Shown: piece by piece, positions 32,478 through 40,723 of the stretch
How positions within the stretch are numbered: position 1 is the stretch's first letter
How the letters are laid out: each line of letters starts with the position of its first letter
Source of the DNA: an uncultured Bacteroidota bacterium
Lineage (GTDB): Bacteria > Bacteroidota > Bacteroidia > Chitinophagales > Chitinophagaceae
Direction of reading: 5' to 3'
Length of the DNA: 52,179 nt
Assembly: GCA_903882805.1 (NCBI GenBank)
Contig: CAIRYK010000039.1
Coordinates: 1-52,179, forward strand
Translations under genes and position numbers: made by a program
Notes under the pieces: model-generated
What the model was told of the DNA's origin: nothing
The model's database searches: none
Seen by the model: only the letters and a program-made list of their open reading frames with translations

Positions 32478-35198
32478 ATGGATCAAAACAACGAAGAGCA
32501 ACTACCGCAGGATTCGGCTGAGTCGAATAAGATTATTTTTGTAAATATCGAAGAGCAAATGAAAACTGCCTACATAGATTATTCTATGTCGGTAATTGTT
32601 GGTCGGGCGCTACCAGATGTTCGCGATGGTTTGAAGCCTGTGCATCGTAGGGTTTTGTTTGCCATGCACGAATTGGGTAACACGTTTAACAAACCCTATA
32701 AAAAATGTGCGCGTATTGTGGGCGAGGTACTGGGTAAGTATCACCCCCATGGCGATAAATCGGTTTACGATGGTATGGTGCGTATGGCTCAGCCATGGAA
32801 CATGCGCTACATGATGGTAGACGGCCAGGGTAACTACGGCAGTCAGGATGGCGACGGACCGGCGGCTATGCGTTATACAGAAGCGCGTATGCAAAAGCTG
32901 GGCGAGGCCATGCTGGAAGATATAGAAAAAGAAACAGTAGACTTTGCGCTTAACTTCGATGATTCGTTGGAAGAGCCTACGGTATTGCCTACACGCATTC
33001 CGCAGTTGCTGGTAAATGGTTCGTCGGGCATAGCTGTTGGTATGGCTACTAATATGATGCCGCACAACCTTACTGAGGTGGTAGATGGCTGCCTTGCATA
33101 TATAGACAATAACGACATAACGATAGACGAACTGATGAAGTTCGTAAAAGCTCCCGATTTTCCGACCGGGGGCATAGTATATGGTATGGAGGGCGTGCGC
33201 GAAGGTATGCACACAGGCAGGGGCAGGGTAGTGCTGCGCGGCAAGGTGACGGTAGAAACCATGAAGACCGGCAAGGAAATGATTGTGATAACAGAAGTGC
33301 CCTATCAGGTAAGCCGCGATGCGCTGGCTGAAAAAATAGGGTATCTGGTAAACAGTAAAACCATAGATGGCATCACCCACGTTGCCAATGAAAGTAACAA
33401 AGAAGGAACCCGAGTAGTGGTAGAGTTGCGAAAAGATGCTGTTGCACAAGTGGTTATCAATCAGTTGTATAAGTACAGCGAACTACAGACTTCATACGGT
33501 ATTAACAACGTAGCACTCGTAAATGGCCGTCCAAGAACGCTGAACCTGAAGGAGCTGATAAGCGAATTTATTGGGTTCAGACACGAAATAGTTATCCGCC
33601 GTACGCGCTACGAACTAAAAGAAGCTAAAAAACGCGCCCACATTCTGGAAGGCTATCTGATAGCGCTGGATCATCTGGATGAAGTTATTTCACTTATCAG
33701 AAATTCGGCTAACCCGGATATAGCTAAAGAAGGTTTAATCACCTCGTTTGGCATGTCGGAAATACAAGCAAAAGCAGTGCTTGAACTGCGCCTGCAAAGG
33801 TTGACAGGCATGGAACGCGAGAAAATACGCGAAGAACATGCAGAACTGATGAAATTGATAGCGCATCTTGAAGAAATATTGGGCAGCGAAAGCCTTCGCT
33901 TCCAAATAATAAAAGACGAATTGCTGGATGTGCAAAAACGCTTTGGCGATACCCGCAAGAGCGAAATACACTACATGGCCGATGAAATGCGGATAGAAGA
34001 CCTGATAGAGAAAGAAGATGTGGTCATCACCGTTTCTCATATGGGCTATATCAAGCGCACATCAACCGACGAGTATCGCTCTCAGCGTCGCGGTGGTCGT
34101 GGAGCTATGGCCGGTCGTACCCGCGAAGCAGACTATATAGAGCATTTGTTTGTAGCATCTACCCATCACACACTGCTGTTCTTTACAGAAAAAGGTAGAT
34201 GCTTCTGGCTGAAAGTATATGAAATACCGGAAGCAGATAAGAACGGCCGCGGCAGAGCGATACAAAATATGATACAAATACCGCCGGACGATAAAATACG
34301 TACGGTGATAGATGTACCTCAACTGGATGACAAAGATTTCGTTGAGAGACACTCGGTGGTATTGTGCACCAAGCGCGGCATCATCAAAAAAACGGCGCTT
34401 GCAGATTTCAGCAGGCCGCGCGCGAATGGTATTATCGCCATCACTATCGAGGAAGGCGACCAATTGCTGAATGTATCGCTTACGCAGAAAGACTATTACA
34501 TAATGATGGCTGTGCGCAGCGGTAGAGCAATTTGTTTCCCCGAAGAAAAAGTAAGAGCTACTGGCCGCGGCGCTATTGGTGTATTTGGTATAGAACTCGA
34601 TGAGCACAACGATGAAGTTATTGGTATGCTGTGCGTTTCTAAAGAAGATATTAACAAGCAAGTGCTGGTGGTGTCTGAAAAAGGACTGGGTAAACGTACG
34701 CCGTTCCTGCTGCCTAAAGACGACGACAAAACCGAAAACGCGGACGGAACGCCAATAGAAGAAGGCGCTGGAGAAGAGGACCCAAGTAATATGGTGATAC
34801 TAAAAGATGCAGATGGCAACGACCGTAAATATCTGCTATCTTATAGGGTTACCAACCGTGGAGGTAAAGGTGTGAAAACTATGAATGTAACCGAGAAAAC
34901 CGGCGCGCTCGTAGGATTGCTTGGAGTAGATGGTAAAGACGACCTAATAATCACTTGTGAATCAGGCGTTACCATTAGAATGAAGGTGTCTTCAATACGT
35001 GAGGCAGGAAGAGCTACGCAAGGTGTGAAACTGATAAATATTGATGAAGGCGACAAAATAGCAGCAATTGCCCGTATAGCCGAGCAGGAGGAAGAGGAAA
35101 CAGTGGATTTGGAAAATGGGGAAGTAGCTAAAGGTGAAACAACTGAAACACCTGACGCTACTGCTGATACCGCACAGGAAGAAACACCAGTAGAATAA
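32478..35198 (+). CDS. gyrA: DNA gyrase subunit A
   Basis: The 906-residue product is full-length GyrA. The DNA-cleaving Tyr133 is in AAMRYTEARM. The winged-helix segment KPVHRRVLFAMHELG and the coiled-coil arm are present, and the C-terminal beta-pinwheel carries the GyrA box QRRGGRG at 536-542, which marks gyrase rather than topoisomerase IV. The last 40 residues form an acidic tail. With GyrB it introduces negative supercoils using ATP. The position equivalent to E. coli Ser83 is Lys94 (GKYHPHGDKSVYD), while the Asp87 equivalent (Asp98) is kept. The TPR gene follows after 47 bases and may be cotranscribed. Confidence 0.98.
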   Translation: MDQNNEEQLPQDSAESNKIIFVNIEEQMKTAYIDYSMSVIVGRALPDVRDGLKPVHRRVLFAMHELGNTFNKPYKKCARIVGEVLGKYHPHGDKSVYDGMVRMAQPWNMRYMMVDGQGNYGSQDGDGPAAMRYTEARMQKLGEAMLEDIEKETVDFALNFDDSLEEPTVLPTRIPQLLVNGSSGIAVGMATNMMPHNLTEVVDGCLAYIDNNDITIDELMKFVKAPDFPTGGIVYGMEGVREGMHTGRGRVVLRGKVTVETMKTGKEMIVITEVPYQVSRDALAEKIGYLVNSKTIDGITHVANESNKEGTRVVVELRKDAVAQVVINQLYKYSELQTSYGINNVALVNGRPRTLNLKELISEFIGFRHEIVIRRTRYELKEAKKRAHILEGYLIALDHLDEVISLIRNSANPDIAKEGLITSFGMSEIQAKAVLELRLQRLTGMEREKIREEHAELMKLIAHLEEILGSESLRFQIIKDELLDVQKRFGDTRKSEIHYMADEMRIEDLIEKEDVVITVSHMGYIKRTSTDEYRSQRRGGRGAMAGRTREADYIEHLFVASTHHTLLFFTEKGRCFWLKVYEIPEADKNGRGRAIQNMIQIPPDDKIRTVIDVPQLDDKDFVERHSVVLCTKRGIIKKTALADFSRPRANGIIAITIEEGDQLLNVSLTQKDYYIMMAVRSGRAICFPEEKVRATGRGAIGVFGIELDEHNDEVIGMLCVSKEDINKQVLVVSEKGLGKRTPFLLPKDDDKTENADGTPIEEGAGEEDPSNMVILKDADGNDRKYLLSYRVTNRGGKGVKTMNVTEKTGALVGLLGVDGKDDLIITCESGVTIRMKVSSIREAGRATQGVKLINIDEGDKIAAIARIAEQEEEETVDLENGEVAKGETTETPDATADTAQEETPVE

Positions 35199-35245
35199 CA
35201 AACATAAAGGACAATAAATTTAACCATAACAGTAAAAAAACAACA

Positions 35246-36499
35246 ATGAAAAAAGCAATCTTTATTGCAGCAGCAGTAGGTATTACCTTCACCGGTATAG
35301 CGCAGGATAAATATGTGACTACTGCGAATGTGGCTTTCAAAAGCCAGAACTACGACGAAGCAAAAGAAAATATAGATAAAGCGCTTTCGAATCCCGAAAC
35401 AAAGGAAAAACCAAAGGCATTGTTTGCCAAGGCGCAGATATACCTGAAAATGCAGGAAATAGAAAAGTATAAATCTACTGCGCCTTACCGCGAAGCTGCA
35501 CAGGCATTATACAAACTTGCAGAAGTAAAGGGCGACTTTGAAAAAGGCACTGTTGATCAGTTGCTGCTTGTATGCGCTGCCAACTTTTATAACGATGGCG
35601 TAAGAATGTATAACGACAAGAAGTTTACTGAGTCGACTGAAATGATGAAAAATGTGATAAAAATTCACGATATCGATCAGGGTAAGCGTTTTGAAAAAAT
35701 ACACTTTCTGGATACGCCTGCAGCTAATGCCTACCAAACTATGGCCAATAGCGTATATTTTTCAGGAAAATATGAGGAGTCAATACCGTTGTTGCTGAAG
35801 GTGAAAAACAACGATATCACCCGGACAGCTTCTGTTTATGCTTGCCTCATAGATGCTTACAACAAAACATCAAAGACCACAGAAGCCAATGCACTGATTG
35901 CGGAAGCAAGAAAAGCATTCCCTAACGATGTTACTATCCGCAACTACGAGCTCAACTACTTTATCACAAGCGGTAAGCAAGATGAGTTGCTCAAAAAACT
36001 GGAAGAGGCCGCTGCAAAAGAACCTGAAAATTCAGATATTATTTTCAACTTAGGTACTACCTACTTGGGTATGGCTAATCCTAAAGATGGTAAGAAGCCT
36101 GCAAACGCAGCCGATCTGGTAGCGAAAGCAGAAGACGCATTTACAAAAGCAGTGAAAATAGCGCCAGACAATGCTGGTTATAACTACAATTTCGGAGCTC
36201 TTTATTTTAACCAGGCAACCGATTTTAATGATCAGATGAATGCCATTACTGGTACTTCTGATGCCGACCAAAAGAAATATGACGGATTTAAAGCAAGCCG
36301 CGATGCTATGTTTGGTAAATCAATGCCTTATTTCGAGAAAGCATATAGTGTGTTATTAGCCAATGAGAATAACCTGAAAGGCGAAGACATGAAAACTTTC
36401 AAGCAAAGCATACTCGCGCTGAAAGAGGTTTATGCAAGACAAAGCAAACTCGACAAATCGAAAGAAATGAAAACAAAATATGAGTCATTGGCTAAATAA
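35246..36499 (+). CDS. Exported TPR-repeat protein
   Basis: The 417-residue product has a signal peptide (cleavage near TGIAQD, residue about 19) and at least five TPR-like helix pairs, for example ANVAFKSQNYDEAKENIDKAL, split by x in databases, then YFSGKYEESIPLLLKV, IIFNLGTTYLGMA with AEDAFTKAVKIAPDN, and YNYNFGALYF. TPR proteins are protein-binding scaffolds. A gene of this type commonly follows gyrA in Bacteroidetes, as I recall, but its role is not established. It likely acts in the periplasm. It ends before a good terminator. Confidence 0.88.
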   Translation: MKKAIFIAAAVGITFTGIAQDKYVTTANVAFKSQNYDEAKENIDKALSNPETKEKPKALFAKAQIYLKMQEIEKYKSTAPYREAAQALYKLAEVKGDFEKGTVDQLLLVCAANFYNDGVRMYNDKKFTESTEMMKNVIKIHDIDQGKRFEKIHFLDTPAANAYQTMANSVYFSGKYEESIPLLLKVKNNDITRTASVYACLIDAYNKTSKTTEANALIAEARKAFPNDVTIRNYELNYFITSGKQDELLKKLEEAAAKEPENSDIIFNLGTTYLGMANPKDGKKPANAADLVAKAEDAFTKAVKIAPDNAGYNYNFGALYFNQATDFNDQMNAITGTSDADQKKYDGFKASRDAMFGKSMPYFEKAYSVLLANENNLKGEDMKTFKQSILALKEVYARQSKLDKSKEMKTKYESLAK

Positions 36500-36562
36500 T
36501 ATGCCTATGAATTGCCTTAGCTGGCCATATTAGTTCTTTATTTTTCATATTCACCATTTTTT

Positions 36563-36595
36563 TAGCTTTCCGGTTACGTTTTAACCGGAAAGCTA
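36563..36595 (+). terminator. Terminator after the gyrA-TPR unit
   Basis: TAGCTTTCCGGTT (36563-36575) is exactly complementary to 36583-36595 across a seven-base loop, followed by ATTTATCTTT. It lies 63 bases past the TPR stop. Confidence 0.75.
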
Positions 36596-36641
36596 TTTAT
36601 CTTTGATTTCGGTGAGTGTTTTAACAAAATATAACATTTTA

Positions 36642-36669
36642 AAAACACCCTACTTACCAAGGGTGTTTT
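36642..36669. promoter_or_regulatory. Hairpin ahead of the desaturase gene
   Basis: AAAACACCCT (36642-36651) pairs perfectly with AGGGTGTTTT (36660-36669), loop ACTTACCA. It ends 38 bases before the GTG start of the desaturase and is followed by a near-match to the -7 box (TATTTTAG, 36673-36680). It may be a second terminator or a regulatory dyad. Confidence 0.4.
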
Positions 36670-36707
36670 GCTTATTTTAGCAGGAACAATTTTAATACAG
36701 TACAAGA

Positions 36708-37799
36708 GTGAGTAAAATAAACATCGTGCGTTTCGCACACAAGAATGGAGAAGGTTTCTATGACACATTAAAGAAGAATATCGACACTTTTTTTAAAGAA
36801 AACAATATTGCTCCCACAGGCAACAGCGCTTTAAGATGGAAAACTGTTGCAATGATTATTCTCTTTTTCACACCTAATATTCTCATAATTACCGGTGTAG
36901 GAGCATCGAGTGTATTCTTGTTTTTTACACTTTGGTTTTTAATGGGTTTAGGTATGATAGGAATTGGCTGCGCAGTGCATCACGATTCTAATCATGGTTC
37001 TTATTCCAGCAACAAAACAGTAAATAAGGTTATTGGTGACATAGTAAATGTTGTAGGCGGCTACGACGTTACGTGGCGCATACAGCACAATGTACTTCAC
37101 CATACCTATACCAATATCGAAGGATTGGATGAAGACATTGATGCGGGTGGTTTGCTGCGTTTTTCGCCTCATAGCAAAAAACTAAAGATGCACCGCTACC
37201 AGCATATTTACGGTTGGTTTTTGTATTGCTTGCTCACTTTGCAATGGGTAACCTACAAAGATTATCGCTTGCTGATTATTTACAACAAACGCGGTTTACT
37301 CAAAAAGGAGAAAATAACGCTCACAAAGGCGTTAATTGAGTTGACGATTTACAAAATCATTTACTTTGGCTATGTTCTGGTGTTGCCAATAATATTTTCG
37401 GGCATGTCTTGGCAAATGGTAGTTGGCGGCTTTTTAGTGCTTCACTTTACGGCAGGTTTAGGTTTGTCCTGTATTTTTCAGTTGGCGCATGTACTCGAAT
37501 CATCAGAGTTTCCATTACCAAGCGAAGACAGAAAAATGGAAAACACCTGGGCAATACATCAATTGCTCAACACAGCCAATTTCTCGCCAAGAAGCCATTG
37601 GATGTTTTGGTTTGTAGGTGGATTAAATTATCAGGTAGAACACCATTTGTTTCCACACATCTCGCATGTGCACTATCCTCAAATTTCTAAGATAGTGAAA
37701 AGAACAGCCGAACAATACGGTCTACCATACAAGGTAATGCCCACATTTGCTTTCGCGTTGAAAGAGCATTGGAAGATGCTTAAAAAAATGGGTCAATAG
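36708..37799 (+). CDS. Membrane fatty-acid (acyl-CoA) desaturase
   Basis: The 363-residue product starts at GTG; no ATG lies in a better place, and MSKINIVRFAHKNG is a typical start for this group. The three histidine boxes that hold the di-iron centre are intact: HHDSNH at 91-96, HNVLHH at 127-132 and QVEHH at 309-313. The Gln in the last box and the overall length place it with the front-end/linoleoyl-CoA desaturase-like group, but it lacks a fused cytochrome b5 domain. It would introduce a double bond into membrane acyl chains, perhaps in response to cold. It is monocistronic with its own terminator. Confidence 0.93.
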   Translation: MSKINIVRFAHKNGEGFYDTLKKNIDTFFKENNIAPTGNSALRWKTVAMIILFFTPNILIITGVGASSVFLFFTLWFLMGLGMIGIGCAVHHDSNHGSYSSNKTVNKVIGDIVNVVGGYDVTWRIQHNVLHHTYTNIEGLDEDIDAGGLLRFSPHSKKLKMHRYQHIYGWFLYCLLTLQWVTYKDYRLLIIYNKRGLLKKEKITLTKALIELTIYKIIYFGYVLVLPIIFSGMSWQMVVGGFLVLHFTAGLGLSCIFQLAHVLESSEFPLPSEDRKMENTWAIHQLLNTANFSPRSHWMFWFVGGLNYQVEHHLFPHISHVHYPQISKIVKRTAEQYGLPYKVMPTFAFALKEHWKMLKKMGQ

Positions 37800-37810
37800 T
37801 ACAATTCATT

Positions 37811-37852
37811 TAATAGAAAAAGGATCGGCGAAAACCGATCCTTTTTCTATTA
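37811..37852. terminator. Bidirectional terminator after the desaturase
   Basis: A perfect 18-base stem (37811-37828 with 37835-37852) and a six-base loop. A5 on the left foot and T5 on the right foot allow function on both strands; the neighbouring gene on the right converges. Confidence 0.85.
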
Positions 37853-37909
37853 GGGAAATGTGTTGAAACATCAAAGGTTGCAGACGTCCCAGAAATTTTT
37901 AATAGCATT

Positions 37910-38605
37910 TTATTTGATTTTTTCTTCTGCAAACCCTGTAATCAACTTAATGTCGAAGTAACCGTTGAACGACTTTAATATACTATTCAACCTTCCGGCA
38001 TAAGGGAAATATTCGATGTCGTACCGTTTGGAGATGTATGACTTGTCCTTATATTTTTTCCTCATTTTGAACGTGAAATTCTGATAGGAAAATTTGTAGA
38101 TATAGGAGATCTGTTCAAAATCGGCATTGTTGATAATCAAGCCGCGGCTAACAGGCTGATTGTCATTAAACCGTCCATCGTTCTTGTTGGCGTTAAACTC
38201 CTTCTTTTGCACATTAGGATGGCCGTAGTATACAATCAGGTAATTGCTACCCGTATCGGGTATCTTTAAGGTGTTTACGGGTACGCTGTCTGCCGTAAAT
38301 AAAATGTTGGCAAACTTCCTTTGCTTTACAAGATTAAGGTTAGTGTCCATGTAATAGTAGACAGGACAATAATCAAAGTTTTCTTTAAAATCTTTGATCA
38401 TCACCTTTCTTACCATTGCGCCATCTTTCAACACCGTTTCCAGCCCTTGGTTATCGTTGTTCTTTCTCATAGCCGCAATACGGTTATTTTCTGAGCGCAA
38501 CTGCACCAAAACGAAATCATATTTTTTCACCAGCGAATCTGCGGCATAGGTACAACTCGCGCCAACCGTTAATGCAGATACCAAAACCACCTTCAAAAAT
38601 TGCAT
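37910..38605 (-). CDS. Secreted protein of unknown function
   Basis: The 231-residue product has a signal peptide ending near SCTYAADS (residue about 22). I recognise no family. It is basic and rich in aromatic residues, with a central part (PVYYYMDTNLNLVKQRKFAN, TGSNYLIVYYGHPN) that suggests a mixed alpha/beta secreted fold, and a C-terminal stretch ending in FDIKLITGFAEEKIK. It is divergent from the methyltransferase gene and unlike most genes here has a strong Shine-Dalgarno sequence plus a -7 box. Confidence 0.75.
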   Translation of the reverse strand: MQFLKVVLVSALTVGASCTYAADSLVKKYDFVLVQLRSENNRIAAMRKNNDNQGLETVLKDGAMVRKVMIKDFKENFDYCPVYYYMDTNLNLVKQRKFANILFTADSVPVNTLKIPDTGSNYLIVYYGHPNVQKKEFNANKNDGRFNDNQPVSRGLIINNADFEQISYIYKFSYQNFTFKMRKKYKDKSYISKRYDIEYFPYAGRLNSILKSFNGYFDIKLITGFAEEKIK

Positions 38606-38609
38606 ATTT

Positions 38610-38616
38610 CCTCCTT
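38610..38616 (-). promoter_or_regulatory. Unusually strong ribosome binding site
   Basis: The minus strand reads TAAGGAGGAAAT before the ATG of the secreted unknown. AAGGAGG is a perfect anti-SD match with 4-5 bases of spacing, which is uncommon in Bacteroidetes, and it supports the start at 38605. Confidence 0.6.
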
Positions 38617-38629
38617 AACTATTAGATGT

Positions 38630-38637
38630 CAAAGGTA
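38630..38637 (-). promoter_or_regulatory. Probable -7 box of the secreted unknown
   Basis: The minus strand reads TACCTTTG, an exact TAnnTTTG match 25 bases before the start codon. Confidence 0.45.
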
Positions 38638-38702
38638 TACAACATTGTGTTCACTGCCATACGGACATACCCAATGGCGCAGCAAATACCAACCATATCG
38701 AG

Positions 38703-38710
38703 TATCTTTG
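38703..38710 (+). promoter_or_regulatory. Probable -7 box of the methyltransferase
   Basis: TATCTTTG matches TAnnTTTG and ends 18 bases before the ATG at 38729. It supports that start over the longer frame from 38600, which would run upstream through the divergent promoter region. Confidence 0.5.
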
Positions 38711-38728
38711 ACCGTACAAACAGGGAAT

Positions 38729-39703
38729 ATGAAGGAAATAAGGTTTATAGACCTTTTTTGTGGCGTTGGCGGCTTCAGGGTAGCTATGGAGCAGAGTTGT
38801 CGCGACCAAGGCTTGATACCTATGGGTGTTTTTGCCTCCGATATAGATCCCAACTGCAGGAAGAGTTACGAAAATAATTTTGGCGAAGCGCCAGCCGGAG
38901 ATATCACTTTAGTTGATCCAACCACTATTCCAGATCACGATGTGCTTATGGGAGGTTTCCCATGCCAGCCCTTTAGTATTATAGGGCAAATGAAGGGCTT
39001 TGAAGATACCAGAGGTACGTTATTTTTTTACATTGCCAACATATTGAAAACAAAACAGCCTCAGGCGTTTATTTTAGAGAACGTAAAACAACTGGTAGGC
39101 CACAATGGAGGACAAACGCTGAAAGTAATTATCAAAACACTGGAGGAATTGGGTTATCACGTGCGACACACCGTACTCAATGCGCTCAACTACGGACTGC
39201 CTCAGAAGAGAGAACGCATTATTATCGTTGGACACAAATCGAGTTCCAATTTTACATTTCCCGACCCGGTGAAACCCTTTCGTCCTCTGGCTGAGGTTCT
39301 TGATAAAATCGTAGATGAAAAATATTACGCTTCAGACTATATAGTACAGAAACGAAAGGAAGCGCATCAATCGCCGCACGCGATAGGTATATGGCACGAA
39401 AACAAGTCGGGCAATATTGCCTCTTACCCCTATTCATGTGCTCTAAGATCGGGAGCGAGTTACAATTACCTGCTGGTAAATGGAGAACGGAGGCTTACGC
39501 CGCGTGAAATGTTTAGGTTGCAGGGCTTTCCCGATAGCTACAAAATAACCACGCACGACGGCCATGCCCGCAAGCAAGCAGGTAATGCAGTGCCTGTAAA
39601 CCTCATAAAAGCCGTTATTGACCAACTATTACCACTTTTATCCAAGGAAAATGCCAAGTTAACTGCCGCTAGCGCAGAGTTAAGTAATCCTATTGTCCAA
39701 TAA
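38729..39703 (+). CDS. DNA (cytosine-5) methyltransferase
   Basis: From the ATG at 38729 the product is 324 residues. The C5-methylase motifs are in order: I (DLFCGVGGFR, SAM binding), IV (GGFPCQPFS with catalytic Cys79), VI (ENVKQL), VIII (QKRERI), a short target-recognition region, then IX (RRLTPREMFRLQGFP) and X (GNAVP). It transfers a methyl group from SAM to cytosine C5 in a specific sequence; the recognition site cannot be read from the protein. A vsr gene follows after a few bases and no restriction endonuclease is seen nearby, so it looks like a Dcm-type solitary methylase or a remnant of a restriction-modification unit. Confidence 0.95.
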   Translation: MKEIRFIDLFCGVGGFRVAMEQSCRDQGLIPMGVFASDIDPNCRKSYENNFGEAPAGDITLVDPTTIPDHDVLMGGFPCQPFSIIGQMKGFEDTRGTLFFYIANILKTKQPQAFILENVKQLVGHNGGQTLKVIIKTLEELGYHVRHTVLNALNYGLPQKRERIIIVGHKSSSNFTFPDPVKPFRPLAEVLDKIVDEKYYASDYIVQKRKEAHQSPHAIGIWHENKSGNIASYPYSCALRSGASYNYLLVNGERRLTPREMFRLQGFPDSYKITTHDGHARKQAGNAVPVNLIKAVIDQLLPLLSKENAKLTAASAELSNPIVQ

Positions 39704-39714
39704 ATATGCTCATT

Positions 39715-40164
39715 ATGGCCGACACATTTTCGAAACAGGAACGTAGCCAAATAATGAGTAAGGTGAAAAGCAATAAGAACAAATCTACCGAGCTCAAACT
39801 CATTGCATTTTTTAAAAGCCACCACATAATAGGGTGGCGTAGAAACAGGAAGATTTTCGGCAAACCCGACTTTGTTTTCCCATCTTCAAGAATAGCGGTA
39901 TTCGTTGACGGATGCTTCTGGCACGGACATACTTGTAGAAACGTGACGCCAGCCAGCAATAAAGATTACTGGACTGCTAAAATAGAAAGAAATAAAAAAC
40001 GCGATGCCTTGGTAAGCGATAACCTTACCGCCAAAAACTGGAAAGTAATAAGGCTGTGGGAATGCAGTTTGAAAAAGCAAGATATTCTGGAAAATGAACT
40101 TAGTATGCTGCTTGTCAACGCATCGCAAATAAAAAGCAATATCCAAGAACGCGAAAAAAGTTAG
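39715..40164 (+). CDS. vsr: Very short patch repair endonuclease Vsr
   Basis: The 149-residue product (an ATG nine bases earlier at 39706 is also possible) has all Vsr hallmarks. These are SQIMSKVKSNKNKSTEL at the start, the catalytic Asp52 in FGKPDFVF, the zinc-site run GCFWHGHTC (67-74) and the later WECSL that supplies another Cys ligand. Vsr nicks DNA 5' of the T in T:G mismatches that arise when 5-methylcytosine deaminates. It is paired with the methyltransferase, as Vsr usually is. Its last four bases overlap the end of the sigma-like gene on the other strand. Confidence 0.95.
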   Translation: MADTFSKQERSQIMSKVKSNKNKSTELKLIAFFKSHHIIGWRRNRKIFGKPDFVFPSSRIAVFVDGCFWHGHTCRNVTPASNKDYWTAKIERNKKRDALVSDNLTAKNWKVIRLWECSLKKQDILENELSMLLVNASQIKSNIQEREKS

Positions 40165-40532
40165 CTATGCGACAAACCCTCTAAAATACTTTGCCTAATC
40201 CACCAGTTGGCATATGCCATAACTAATCTGTCTTCTAACAATCTTTTTACACATTGTATCAGCCCGGCTTTACCCAAATCTATACATTGCGCCAGGCTGG
40301 CATCTTGGCTTACCAGCCTGGCAATAGACACTATTTGATTCATCCATATCTCCTGCAGCCGATAAATTGCTGCTTCATTGCCAGCTCGAACGCCACTAAA
40401 AATACTTGACAACTCCTCCTGCTCTGGAAATACCACATTATTCAAAAATGATAGGGCCGCTTCCAATTTTTGGTCAATCGCTTGCTGCACAGAAAACGTT
40501 GTTTTGTTTGGGTAGATGTTAAGTTGTCTCAT
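40161..40532 (-). CDS. Divergent sigma-70-like protein limited to regions 1.2-2.4
   Basis: I start at the ATG at 40532 because MRQLNIYPNK mirrors the MRQLKI opening of Bacteroidetes primary sigma factors; the longer frame begins at 40568. The 123 residues align with sigma region 1.2 (about 40-60, SSIFSGVRAGNEAAIYRLQE), then 2.1-2.2 (QIVSIARL, GKAGLIQCVKRL; the latter is the core-binding helix) and 2.4 (YANWWIRQSILEGL; the -10-binding helix). It stops right there, without regions 3 and 4. Region 2.3 looks about two residues shorter than usual. It might bind core polymerase or -10 DNA alone, act as a competitor of the primary sigma, or be decaying. The homology is clear; the function is unknown. 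Confidence 0.75.
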   Translation of the reverse strand: MRQLNIYPNKTTFSVQQAIDQKLEAALSFLNNVVFPEQEELSSIFSGVRAGNEAAIYRLQEIWMNQIVSIARLVSQDASLAQCIDLGKAGLIQCVKRLLEDRLVMAYANWWIRQSILEGLSHS

Positions 40533-40723
40533 AAGAAGCAATATCGAGTATTTATTGCAATTACGCATTTGGATTAATCTGTCAAACTACTTATTTACTT
40601 AAAAATTGCATTACGCTACAAATATCGGTACCACCTACGCCAAATGTGGCTGTTATAACATATTACAATGACTTGGATCACATACGTTTGTTTGTAAATC
40701 GTTTGCGTATGGATACCGATACT

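Noticed and set aside
32610-35227. Minus-strand frames up to 279 codons opposite gyrA
   Set aside because: Antisense shadows of a conserved gene with no family resemblance.
38600-38728. Longer N-terminus for the methyltransferase
   Set aside because: The added 43 residues run over the divergent promoter region and bear no resemblance to methylase N-termini, which start right at motif I.
38729-40164. A complete restriction-modification or defence system
   Set aside because: Only a methylase and Vsr are present; no endonuclease, helicase or other defence gene is seen in the flanks.
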